From positions 1-14,564 of the forward strand of contig JAHFJK010000025.1 in NCBI GenBank assembly GCA_023245915.1: a stretch of 14,564 bases of DNA. Direction: 5' to 3'. Below the pieces are notes generated by a model. The model saw only the letters and a program-made list of their open reading frames with translations. It was not told the origin of the DNA and did not search any database. The DNA comes from Candidatus Doudnabacteria bacterium. GTDB lineage: Bacteria; Patescibacteriota; Doudnabacteria; UBA920. This document shows positions 6,787 to 13,350 of this stretch, piece after piece; within the stretch, counting starts at the first letter, position 1; every line of letters starts with the position of its first letter. Position numbers and translations under genes: made by a program.

Positions 6787-6866
6787 ACGCTGATGTGTCG
6801 CTGAGTGTGAAATTGTTAATTCAGCGTTTATTCAGCGTTAGTGTCAAAATCCGCGTCCATTCAGCG
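6787..6866. repeat. Cluster of CGCTGA motifs upstream of uvrA
   Basis: CGCTGA occurs at 6788-6793 and 6799-6804, and its complement TCAGCG at 6821-6826, 6832-6837 and 6861-6866: two forward copies facing three reverse copies within 80 bases. The two TCAGCGTTTATTCAGCGTTA copies are an 11-base direct repeat. It may be a dispersed repeat or binding sites controlling uvrA; nothing decides between them. Confidence 0.45.
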
Positions 6867-6932
6867 GTTTAAACACAAACTAGTGAAAATTCTATCACGG
6901 ATGTCAATAGCAGGTCAAGAGCAGGTGCAAAT

Positions 6933-6992
6933 AAAAAGCCCGTGTTCCGCAAGTCATGGCAATATTGCTGCCACAACTTGCGAAAACGGACT
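6933..6992 (-). terminator. Intrinsic terminator of the zinc-ribbon gene
   Basis: A long interrupted hairpin: 6976-6992 pairs with 6937-6954 (ACTTGCG with CGCAAGT, then CCGT with ACGG), with an inner TGGCA/TGCCA stem. On the minus strand it is followed by five T (6937-6933). The stem includes bases of the gene's TAG stop codon. Confidence 0.75.
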
Positions 6993-7239
6993 AAAGCTCT
7001 TCATCTTTGGGTTCAGAAGGAGTCTCAATCATCCTCTTTCCGCTACCACTATGACTCTTTGGCTCAGCGTAAGGTCCCGGATATTTCCTCAAGGGTTTTT
7101 GACCCGTCCCCTGACACCACTGCTGAGTATCTTCATCCCGATGAGTTTTTATTACGGCTGATTTTCCGCTACCGGCAACTTCTCTCATCAAAAAACACTC
7201 GGAACATCTTCTCCTGCCTCCATCTAGGTTTTTGCTCAT
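6991..7239 (-). CDS. Small zinc-ribbon-like protein, unknown function
   Basis: 82 residues. A putative metal site is C12 and C15 (RCSECFLM), H33 (IKTHRDED) and C42 (QWCQGTGQKP). The layout CxxC...HR...CxGTG is like small zinc-ribbon proteins of other bacteria that end in C-P/Q-G-S/T-G. The C-terminal half is Pro-, Lys- and Ser-rich and probably disordered, ending PSEPKDEEL. This is the only gene in the window with a textbook Shine-Dalgarno: GGAGG at 7249-7245, five bases before ATG 7239. It also has a promoter and its own terminator, so it is real despite longer plus-strand frames over it. It is divergent from uvrC with interlocking promoters. No link to DNA repair is shown beyond that. Confidence 0.8.
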   Translation of the reverse strand: MSKNLDGGRRRCSECFLMREVAGSGKSAVIKTHRDEDTQQWCQGTGQKPLRKYPGPYAEPKSHSGSGKRMIETPSEPKDEEL

Positions 7240-7256
7240 TCAAACCTCCGCCGCAA

Positions 7257-7285
7257 AGTTTATCATTTTATAGACACCCGGTCAA
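7257..7285 (-). promoter_or_regulatory. Promoter of the zinc-ribbon gene
   Basis: Minus-strand -35 TTGACC (7285-7280), a 17-base spacer, and -10 TAAACT (7262-7257). Transcription would begin near 7250, just ahead of the Shine-Dalgarno. The spacer contains the uvrC -35 box. Confidence 0.55.
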
Positions 7286-7299
7286 TCTGCGGATATAAT
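7271..7299 (+). promoter_or_regulatory. uvrC promoter giving a leaderless transcript
   Basis: -35 TAGACA (7271-7276), an exact 17-base spacer, and -10 TATAAT (7294-7299). The predicted transcription start is 7306-7307, at the A of the uvrC ATG, so the mRNA would have no leader. Consistent with this, no Shine-Dalgarno precedes the gene. Confidence 0.75.
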
Positions 7300-7306
7300 T
7301 AGTTCG

Positions 7307-9337
7307 ATGAAATCTGAAATCTTTCCGCCAAAGGCGGATCCGCCTTTGGCGGAAAATCTTAAATCAAAAATCTTAAATATCCCCAAATCCCCTGGCGTCT
7401 ATCAATTCTTAGACAAAAACGGCGGGGTTATTTATGTTGGCAAGGCGAAAAATTTAAGAGCAAGGGTGAGACAATATTTTGGCGATGATGATAGTCGACC
7501 GCAAATCCCCTTTTTAATGGCAGAAGCAGCGGATGTTAATTACACCGTGGTCAGCAATGAACTGGAAAGCGCGTTTTTGGAAAATACAATTATTAAACAA
7601 TACCGACCGAAATATAATATAGATTTAAAAGATGATAAAAATTACGCTTTTATAACTATTGATTATTCTACGGAAATACCACAAATTGGTTACCGCAGGA
7701 AAATTGAAGACCAACCATCATACCAACCCCCCCTCAATCCCCCCCTTGCCAGGGGGGGAGGGAAAGGACGGCGCACCAAGGATTCGGAGCATTCGGATAA
7801 AATTCGTAGATTCGGATCGGTTAAATACTTCGGCCCTTATTCGGCTGCTTACAAAATAAAAAATACTTTAAATCTGGTGCGCAAAATTTTTCCCTTTTGC
7901 GCGGCCACAAAAGTTTCCTCCCGCCCATGCTTTTACTTTTATATGCACCGCTGCCCGGGCGTTTGTGTGGAAAAAATTACGATTGGTGAATATTACCAGC
8001 AACTGAATAAGATCATAAAATTTTTGAAAGGCGATATTACATCAATCCTCAAAGAAATTAAAACTGAAATGGCGGCCGCGTCAGCAGCAAAAAAATTTGA
8101 AACCGCGGCGCGTCTGCGCGACCAACTAAGATCTTTGGAAATACTTCAAGAAAGACAAAATGTCATTCTGCCCAAAAAAGTTGACTGGGACATTGTGTCG
8201 CTGGCAACTTCTGATGGCTACGCGTGTGTTAATTTGTTCAAGATTAGGGAAGGAAAAATGTTTGATAAGGAAAACTTTGTATATGAGTTACCCGATCCGG
8301 ATTTGCAGATGGAATCCGGATTTGCAGATAACTACGGATCTAAAATCATCCAGAGATTTTTGGAACAATATTATTTAGAGACCAGCTTCGCGCCCAAATG
8401 CATCTATCTACAAAATCCGGCAAGCGATTCCAAGCTGGTTGAAAATATTATTCAATCGAGATTCCATCGCAAGACTGAAATCGGCATTCCTCAAAAGGGA
8501 AAAACAAAACAACTTGTGGATCTTGGAAAAATTAATGCCGAAGAACATTTAAAAAACTGGTTAGCTGATAAAGCCGGTCATTTAGACAAAATAAATAAAG
8601 CTTTGGAACAATTAAAAGAGCTTTTAAATTTGCCGCAGATTCCTAAAAGAATTGAGTGCTACGATATAAGCAACATCCAGGGAACAAACCCAGTTGGCAG
8701 TATGGTGGTTTTTGTTGATGGTTTACCAGCCAAAAGTCAGTATCGCAAATTCAAAATCCAGGGGAAAAATTCGCCCGATGACTTTGCGATGATGAGGGAG
8801 ATGTTGGCTCGCCGGATGGCGAGATTGCCTGCGGATGTAGGGGCGAGCTTTAGCCGCCCGTCCGGTGATGGCGGGGGCGCAAGCGCGGCCCCTACAACAG
8901 AAAAAAATGTTTGGCCGCTTCCAGATCTCATCGTTATCGACGGCGGCAAAGGCCAGCTCTCTGCGGCGCTAGCGGCCATCCGACCTCCGACCTCCGACCT
9001 CCGACCTCCGATGATTGGACTTGCCAAACGCGTAGAAGAAATTTTTTTGCCGAATCAACCAGATCCCATTATTCTTTCCCACGATCAACCCGCATTACAA
9101 TTGCTGCAGCGTCTGCGCGACGAAGCCCACCGCTTTGGCATAATTTTTCACCGCAAACTACGGTCGAAAGCCGCGGTTAAATCGGCGCTCGATACTATCG
9201 CTGGCGTCGGCCCTAAAACCAAAAAATTGCTCAAGCAAAAATTTGGGACAGTAGAGGAAATTAAAAAAGCAGGCCTGCAACAGCTGGCGGAAGTAGTCGG
9301 AATAAAACTCGCCGAAATAATAAAAAAATTTATTTAA
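7307..9337 (+). CDS. uvrC: UvrABC excinuclease subunit C
   Basis: The dual-incision nuclease of nucleotide excision repair: it joins the UvrB-DNA complex and cuts on both sides of the lesion. 676 residues against about 600 usual. Domains in order: GIY-YIG nuclease (about 28-105; GVYQFLD, VIYVGKAKNLRARV, NELESAFLE), Cys-containing region (198-220), UVR motif binding UvrB (about 246-280), RNase H-like nuclease (about 448-620; D453 in CYDISN, D545 in VIDGGKGQ, D605 and H608 in RDEAHRFG), and C-terminal HhH (626-676). All key residues are present, so it should be active. Extra segments at residues 6-15, about 138-165, 509-530 and 559-568 coincide with repeats in the DNA. It is transcribed divergently from the zinc-ribbon gene and convergently with the signalling operon. 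Confidence 0.98.
   Translation: MKSEIFPPKADPPLAENLKSKILNIPKSPGVYQFLDKNGGVIYVGKAKNLRARVRQYFGDDDSRPQIPFLMAEAADVNYTVVSNELESAFLENTIIKQYRPKYNIDLKDDKNYAFITIDYSTEIPQIGYRRKIEDQPSYQPPLNPPLARGGGKGRRTKDSEHSDKIRRFGSVKYFGPYSAAYKIKNTLNLVRKIFPFCAATKVSSRPCFYFYMHRCPGVCVEKITIGEYYQQLNKIIKFLKGDITSILKEIKTEMAAASAAKKFETAARLRDQLRSLEILQERQNVILPKKVDWDIVSLATSDGYACVNLFKIREGKMFDKENFVYELPDPDLQMESGFADNYGSKIIQRFLEQYYLETSFAPKCIYLQNPASDSKLVENIIQSRFHRKTEIGIPQKGKTKQLVDLGKINAEEHLKNWLADKAGHLDKINKALEQLKELLNLPQIPKRIECYDISNIQGTNPVGSMVVFVDGLPAKSQYRKFKIQGKNSPDDFAMMREMLARRMARLPADVGASFSRPSGDGGGASAAPTTEKNVWPLPDLIVIDGGKGQLSAALAAIRPPTSDLRPPMIGLAKRVEEIFLPNQPDPIILSHDQPALQLLQRLRDEAHRFGIIFHRKLRSKAAVKSALDTIAGVGPKTKKLLKQKFGTVEEIKKAGLQQLAEVVGIKLAEIIKKFI
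7322..7355. repeat. Perfect 34-base palindrome in the uvrC 5' end
   Basis: Two 17-base arms with no spacer, centred between 7338 and 7339 (TTCCGCCAAAGGCGGA then its complement). It encodes residues 6-16 (FPPKADPPLAE) ahead of the GIY-YIG domain, and lies 15 bases into a transcript that is probably leaderless, so a hairpin there could block translation initiation. Confidence 0.9.
7727..7762. repeat. C/G-run hairpin repeat in uvrC
   Basis: A 9-base stem TCCCCCCCT (7738-7746) / AGGGGGGGA (7751-7759) with loop TGCC, preceded by another C run (7727-7733). It encodes YQPPLNPPLARGGGKG (139-154) between the GIY-YIG domain and the KYFGPY motif. Its homopolymer runs are prone to slippage. Confidence 0.75.
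8295..8329 (+). repeat. 19-base-period tandem repeat in uvrC
   Basis: ATCCGGATTTGCAGAT occurs at 8295-8310 and again at 8314-8329. Because 19 is not a multiple of three the two copies are read in different frames (DPDLQM, then ESGFAD). It lies in the poorly conserved centre of UvrC. Confidence 0.7.
8836..8896. repeat. 61-base inverted-repeat element in frame in uvrC
   Basis: Ends TGTAGGGGC (8836-8844) and GCCCCTACA (8888-8896) are perfect inverted repeats around a GC-rich core that can fold further (GCGGGGGC next to GCAAGCGC). It is translated as DVGASFSRPSGDGGGASAAP (510-529), just before the WPLPDLIVIDGG motif of the RNase H-like domain. Its composition is unlike the AT-rich gene around it. 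Confidence 0.82.
8981..9008 (+). repeat. Four tandem 7-base repeats in uvrC
   Basis: CGACCTC is repeated four times without change (8981-9008), followed by CGATG. It encodes RPPTSDLRPP (559-568) before the conserved IGLAKRVEEIF. Gain or loss of one unit would shift the frame. Confidence 0.85.
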
Positions 9338-9345
9338 AATTATCT

Positions 9346-9445
9346 GTCATTCCCGCGCAAGCGGGAATCTATACATCAGGCTGGTGATAGACTCCGGCTA
9401 GCCCTCACCAAGACTTTGCAACGGTGCTCGTGACTGCTGGAATGA
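9346..9445. repeat. MITE-like element between uvrC and the signalling operon
   Basis: TCATTCC (9347-9353) and GGAATGA (9439-9445) are inverted ends. The left part contains a perfect hairpin ATTCCCGC-GCAA-GCGGGAAT (9349-9368). It fills the gap between two convergent genes and could also serve as a weak two-way terminator, although it has no T run. Confidence 0.6.
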
Positions 9446-9449
9446 AATC

Positions 9450-9845
9450 TCATGTCAAATGCAGCTTCTCTTTTACTTTCTGCACCACATCCCCCAGCTT
9501 CCAGTCGCTCTTGATTAAGTAATCATAAACGCCAAACTGCGCGGCTTCCGCCAGGTGTTCGTTGTCGTACAAGTTGGTCAGCAAAATAATCGGGATATCT
9601 TTGGTTTTGGGGTCGCTGCGCAGTTTTCTGGAAGCGGTAATGCCGTCCATTTTCGGCATAATAATATCCATTAATATGATTTTCGGCAGGGTTTCCATAG
9701 CCAGCTTAACTCCTTTTTCCCCGTTTTCCGCCGAGAGCACGCGAAAACCTTCGTGGGCGAATTTTTCCGTTAAAGCCTTAATTAAAGGTTTTTCGTCTTC
9801 GACAACCAGAATTAAATTTCCGTTGGAAAAATTGGTGATGGGCAT
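9450..9845 (-). CDS. Stand-alone response-regulator receiver domain (third of three)
   Basis: 131 residues, a single CheY-like receiver with no output domain. Acidic pocket E16/D17 (VVEDEKPL), phosphoacceptor D60 (LMDIIMPKMDG), T90 (ILLTNL) and K112 (YLIKSDW) are all present, so phosphorylation is expected. It is the last gene of the operon, four bases after the preceding receiver gene. CheY-like proteins of this kind act by docking on other proteins; the partner is not in the window. Confidence 0.93.
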   Translation of the reverse strand: MPITNFSNGNLILVVEDEKPLIKALTEKFAHEGFRVLSAENGEKGVKLAMETLPKIILMDIIMPKMDGITASRKLRSDPKTKDIPIILLTNLYDNEHLAEAAQFGVYDYLIKSDWKLGDVVQKVKEKLHLT

Positions 9846-9849
9846 AAAT

Positions 9850-10233
9850 TTAGTCAGTTATTTTTTTCATGTCGTCAATAATCTCGTCCAGCCGGAAATC
9901 GGCTTTGGTATAATATTTGGTCACGCCGAATTTAATGTAAGAACGCACCTTTTCCGGGCTGGCGGTGTTGGATACGACAAAAACCGGGATTTTTTTCCAG
10001 CGCTCATTGTTTTTTATAGCCACCACAAAATCCAGGCCGGTACCCTTGCCTAACAGATAGTGGTCCAGCCAGATAACGTCAATTTGCGGTATATCTTCCA
10101 TATAGCGCAGGGCCTGATCCACGGTCCTGGAAGTAATCACGTCAAAGCCGGAATTTTCCAGTTTAATTTTAATGGCATTAAGCAGAGGCTTTTCGTCTTC
10201 GACGATTAAAACGTTTTTCCTTTTGGTCTTCAT
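9850..10233 (-). CDS. Stand-alone response-regulator receiver domain (second of three)
   Basis: 127 residues, one receiver domain and no output. Acidic pair E12/D13 (IVEDEKPL), phosphoacceptor D57 in the unusual context WLDHYLLGKGTGLD rather than the common D-x-x-M-P-x-x-D-G, S88 (FVVSNT) in place of Thr, and K110 (YYTKADF). The D57 neighbourhood suggests a divergent or self-specialised receiver. It starts 30 bases after the histidine-kinase gene and is followed by another receiver four bases on, so all three are surely co-transcribed. Confidence 0.92.
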   Translation of the reverse strand: MKTKRKNVLIVEDEKPLLNAIKIKLENSGFDVITSRTVDQALRYMEDIPQIDVIWLDHYLLGKGTGLDFVVAIKNNERWKKIPVFVVSNTASPEKVRSYIKFGVTKYYTKADFRLDEIIDDMKKITD

Positions 10234-10263
10234 AAATATAGCAAACTTTCTTTAATAATTATT

Positions 10264-11586
10264 TTAGGTTAAAATTTTGGTGCCAGCCTTGGCCCGCATA
10301 CCGCTCAAAGGAATAATAACATAAAATTTGCTGCCTTTGTCTTCTTCCGATTCAAACCAGACTTCTCCCCCGCAAGCGTCTAAAATCGACTTAACCAGAT
10401 ATAGGCCCAAACCCGTACCATCGGTCTCTTTTTCACGGATATTGTCAGCCCTGAAAAGCTTGGTAAAAATTTTATCCTTCTGGGCTTTGGGTATGCCATA
10501 ACCGGTATCTTTCACGGAGATTAAGACGTACTGCTCTTTGGCATTGCCGTGTTTTACTGCTTCGCCTAAAACACTGGAAACACTGACGGTAATTTGCCCT
10601 TCGGAAGGCGTATATTTTACGGCGTTGGTAATTAAATTTTGTAAAATAATGCGGGTCAGCTTGGGGTCTGCCTGAATTACCGGCAAATTATCCTCATACA
10701 CCTCCCTAAGATTCAGGCCATTTCTTATAATGTTGGGATGAACTTCCTTGAGCACGCTTTTGGCTACTTCAACCACATTCACCGGTTCAGGCGTCAGCAT
10801 AAAGGTACCCAGTTCAATGCGGGAAACATTCAACAGGGCATTAACCAAATCCACCATCCTTTTATTGCCGTGATAAATTTCCTCCAGGTAGCCCTTTTGC
10901 TCTTCGTTGACAGACCCCGCGTCTCCGGCCAGCAGCATTTCCGTATACCAGCCGATGGTGGAAAGCGGCGTGCGCAACTGGTGGGAAGCCAGAGAAACAA
11001 ATTCGCTTTTGGCCCGGTCAATTTCTTTTTCTTTGGTGATATCGCGGATAATACAGGCCACCCCGGCTATTTCTTTATTAATACTGAATGGAGCCGCCAA
11101 AATGCTGGCGATAAACCGGCTTTTGTCTTTTCTGGTCAGTTGGCAGGCCGTCGAAGTTTTATAGCCTGTTGTCAGCGCCAGATTTATAGGATGTTTTTCA
11201 GCTTCAAGGGGCAAACCGTTTTCATCCGCCAGGCTCTCCACGCAGTCCAGAAAGGCTTTGCCCTGGGCCTGGGTGGAAGCGCAGTTTAACAAATTTTCTG
11301 CCGATTTATTTATCAGGGCAATGGCGCCCTTTGCGTCTATCACCACCAAAGCATCGCCAATACTTTCTAAAATAATTTCGTTCCTGGCTTTTTCCCTGGC
11401 GATTTTTTCATTAACCTCCACCAGCTCCGTTGAACTTAATTCCAGCGAACGGCTGATAAGCTTTCTATCATCGTCAAAATGCCGGTAAGTTTCGTCTATA
11501 GACTGAAAAAATTTTTTCCACTCCTCGGCGGCCGTAGAAACACCGGGAAGAAATTTTTTTATTTGCCTTTCCAGTGTTCTGTGCAT
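10264..11586 (-). CDS. Soluble PAS-domain sensor histidine kinase
   Basis: 440 residues with no transmembrane segment, so cytoplasmic. An N-terminal helical/coiled-coil stretch (about 20-70) is followed by a PAS domain (about 68-185; ILESIGDALVVIDAKGAI) ending in a PAC-like IIRDITKEKE. The HisKA dimerisation domain has phosphoacceptor H202 (SLASHQLRTPLS). The ATPase domain shows the N box (NLITNAVKYTP, 317-327), G1 DTGYGIP (360-366), F box FTKLFRA and G2 GTGLGL (390-395). All catalytic motifs are intact. It lies between the FIST gene (46 bases upstream) and two receivers (30 bases downstream), which makes the FIST protein its likely sensory input and the receivers its likely phosphate acceptors. 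The ligand is unknown. Confidence 0.95.
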   Translation of the reverse strand: MHRTLERQIKKFLPGVSTAAEEWKKFFQSIDETYRHFDDDRKLISRSLELSSTELVEVNEKIAREKARNEIILESIGDALVVIDAKGAIALINKSAENLLNCASTQAQGKAFLDCVESLADENGLPLEAEKHPINLALTTGYKTSTACQLTRKDKSRFIASILAAPFSINKEIAGVACIIRDITKEKEIDRAKSEFVSLASHQLRTPLSTIGWYTEMLLAGDAGSVNEEQKGYLEEIYHGNKRMVDLVNALLNVSRIELGTFMLTPEPVNVVEVAKSVLKEVHPNIIRNGLNLREVYEDNLPVIQADPKLTRIILQNLITNAVKYTPSEGQITVSVSSVLGEAVKHGNAKEQYVLISVKDTGYGIPKAQKDKIFTKLFRADNIREKETDGTGLGLYLVKSILDACGGEVWFESEEDKGSKFYVIIPLSGMRAKAGTKILT

Positions 11587-11632
11587 ATCAATACAAATTC
11601 TAAATTTAGATTTTTTGATATTCCGCTGCTGC

Positions 11633-12784
11633 TTATTCCTCCCTGAATGTCGTAATGGTCATGGTCTGATTATGCAATTGGCACTGCTTTTCCGTCGGCG
11701 CGGTAGGACAAATCTCCCCATAAGAATAAAAGCCCGTTATTGCCGCTTTATCCCCAACCTTGCCGCGCACCGCCTCAATTTCCTCTTCAATGCGCTCTTT
11801 TAAAACCAGCTTCCTGCCAATACAGCTAATTAAAATGGCCAGCTCGGGCGGACGTTCGCTTAACGCACTTAAACTCATACCCGCCGCTCCCGAAGCACCG
11901 TCAATCAATCTGTCAAAATCAGCTTTCATTAGCTTGGCATAAACTCCTTCCGGCATATCCCCGGCAAAAGTAATGCTTTGTTTTTGTTCATCCACCGCCA
12001 GCAGCGTACGCACAATCTCCATCTCCGTGCCGTCCAGGTTTTTCATAGACAGGCTCAAAGGGAACAACAAACCTGTACCAGGCAGGCCAGCGGCCTGTTC
12101 GCCCAAATATTCTTTATATAGCAGCAGGGCCGGCTTGCCATCCAGCTCGTATAAAATATTACCTGTCGATTTAGTGATTAAACGTTTGGAACCAAAGGTG
12201 TCCCAGCCGCCCAAAGAACCGTAGCCGATTTTAAGGCTGGAGCTGTAAAAAGCCACAATAATAATTTTGCCCTGCTCAGCGGGTTTGTTTAAACCCAAAA
12301 AGGTATTTTTAAAATCACTGCCATCCCCCACCAACCCGCCGGTAACCGAAACGCTGGCCGGCAAATTTTTTAGCAGGCCGTGCACCAGTTCGGTGCCGTT
12401 GACTTTTAAGCCGTCTGAAAAAACTATTACGTGCGCCAAATTTTTCTCGGGTAAATCTTTAGTCAGCCGCTCGCCGGCGGCAAAACTTTCAGCGCTCGCG
12501 GCAATTTCCGTTTCTTTAAAAACCAGGGAAGTTTTTTCAAAATATATCGCGGTAACTGCCAAAGTCCCGTCATTTACCTCGTCATTTAAAATCTCGCCGG
12601 CTGTAGTGGCGCTTAAAACATTGGACTTTGGGTAAAAATTTTTAATTTCGTCAAAATATTTGCCTTCTTTTATTTTTTCTGTGCCGCCAAACACCAAAAC
12701 CAGCTGGGGAGGCTGGCTAAATCCCGCGCTGCTTAAATTCTGCCATCCCTGTTCGGCCGTCCATTTTTTTTGTTCGATTTTCAT
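11633..12784 (-). CDS. FIST-domain sensory protein
   Basis: 383 residues. The FIST N domain (about 26-215; PQLVLVFGG, SATTAGEI, VTGGLVGDG) is followed by a FIST C domain (about 220-375), whose end is diagnostic: GFYSYGEICP, then CQLHNQTMTITTF. FIST domains are predicted intracellular sensors of small ligands, often proposed to be amino-acid-like, and commonly occur beside histidine kinases or chemotaxis genes. There is no signal peptide or membrane segment, so it is cytoplasmic, as is the kinase encoded next. The pair may form a split sensor: ligand binding here, phosphorylation there. Start ATG 12784; there is no Shine-Dalgarno. Confidence 0.93.
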   Translation of the reverse strand: MKIEQKKWTAEQGWQNLSSAGFSQPPQLVLVFGGTEKIKEGKYFDEIKNFYPKSNVLSATTAGEILNDEVNDGTLAVTAIYFEKTSLVFKETEIAASAESFAAGERLTKDLPEKNLAHVIVFSDGLKVNGTELVHGLLKNLPASVSVTGGLVGDGSDFKNTFLGLNKPAEQGKIIIVAFYSSSLKIGYGSLGGWDTFGSKRLITKSTGNILYELDGKPALLLYKEYLGEQAAGLPGTGLLFPLSLSMKNLDGTEMEIVRTLLAVDEQKQSITFAGDMPEGVYAKLMKADFDRLIDGASGAAGMSLSALSERPPELAILISCIGRKLVLKERIEEEIEAVRGKVGDKAAITGFYSYGEICPTAPTEKQCQLHNQTMTITTFREE

Positions 12785-12884
12785 GTTGATTTAATTTTAA
12801 TTTTTTAGTTTCAAAATTTATTTTAAGACAGCTCCTGCCTAATTCTGCCTTAAGTTCGGCGACATTCCGCGGCATCAAATCAAT

Positions 12885-13265
12885 TCAATAAAAATTTTGG
12901 ACCAGTTTCACAATTTCCGCAATCGGGGTCTCACTTTTTACCAAATACTCTTTGGCGCCCAAACCCATGACTTCCTTTTTTGACTCCTCGCGGCCAAGAT
13001 TGGTAACCACGATGACCGGGGTTAAATCGCGCCGCTTGGACATTTCTGCTAAAACATCAATGCCGCTGATTTTGGGCAGTAAAATGTCCAGCAATACCAA
13101 ATCATATTTGCTTTTTAACAGCATGTTTAAGGCGCTTTCCCCGTCATAAGCCGCCGCGGTTTCAAAACCGGCACGCGTAAGGGCTTGACGCAATACTTCG
13201 TTAAGCGGCCTTTCGTCTTCCACTACTAAAACCTTTTTAACTTTTGGTGTTGTTTCCACTTGCAT
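12885..13265 (-). CDS. Stand-alone response-regulator receiver domain (first of three)
   Basis: 126 residues, one receiver without output. E16/D17 (VVEDERPL), phosphoacceptor D60 (LLDILLPKISGID), T88 (IVVTNL) and K110 (YLVKSET) are complete. It is the first gene of the five-gene operon, with an extended -10 promoter about 135 bases upstream, and is separated from the FIST gene by 99 bases. Having one receiver at the head and two at the tail of the operon suggests the kinase serves several partners, or that some receivers act as phosphate sinks. Confidence 0.93.
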   Translation of the reverse strand: MQVETTPKVKKVLVVEDERPLNEVLRQALTRAGFETAAAYDGESALNMLLKSKYDLVLLDILLPKISGIDVLAEMSKRRDLTPVIVVTNLGREESKKEVMGLGAKEYLVKSETPIAEIVKLVQNFY

Positions 13266-13280
13266 TTACATAAATCCAGC

Positions 13281-13350
13281 GCCTGCCTTCGGGGTATTAA
13301 ACCTCGCAGGAAATTTTTTATTTTTTCGCCGCAGCAGAGCTGCGGGATTT
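13281..13350. repeat. Hairpin-rich leader of the signalling operon
   Basis: CCTGC (13282-13286) and GCAGG (13306-13310) can pair around a GGGGTATTAAACC core. Next to it is a perfect hairpin CCGCAGC-AGA-GCTGCGG (13329-13345), followed on the plus strand by GATTTTT. It lies in the 5' leader of the receiver-FIST-kinase transcript. It could be a dispersed repeat, an attenuator-like structure, or a plus-strand terminator shielding the operon. No riboswitch class is recognised. Confidence 0.45.

Noticed and set aside
6841..7298. Plus-strand frames of 106 and 118 codons over the zinc-ribbon gene
   Set aside because: The minus-strand gene has a promoter, GGAGG, Cys/His site and terminator; the plus frames have none of these.
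10738..11289. 183-codon plus-strand frame opposite the histidine kinase
   Set aside because: The minus strand encodes all kinase motifs here; the antisense frame is a by-product of codon bias.
12800..12870. Short minus-strand frame starting MPRNVAELKAELGR between the receiver and FIST genes
   Set aside because: It runs into the FIST gene in another frame and has no start signal; probably chance in a 99-base gap.
13329..13350. Plus-strand intrinsic terminator at the CCGCAGC hairpin
   Set aside because: No plus-strand gene lies upstream and the T run is short and offset; kept only as a repeat or leader structure.
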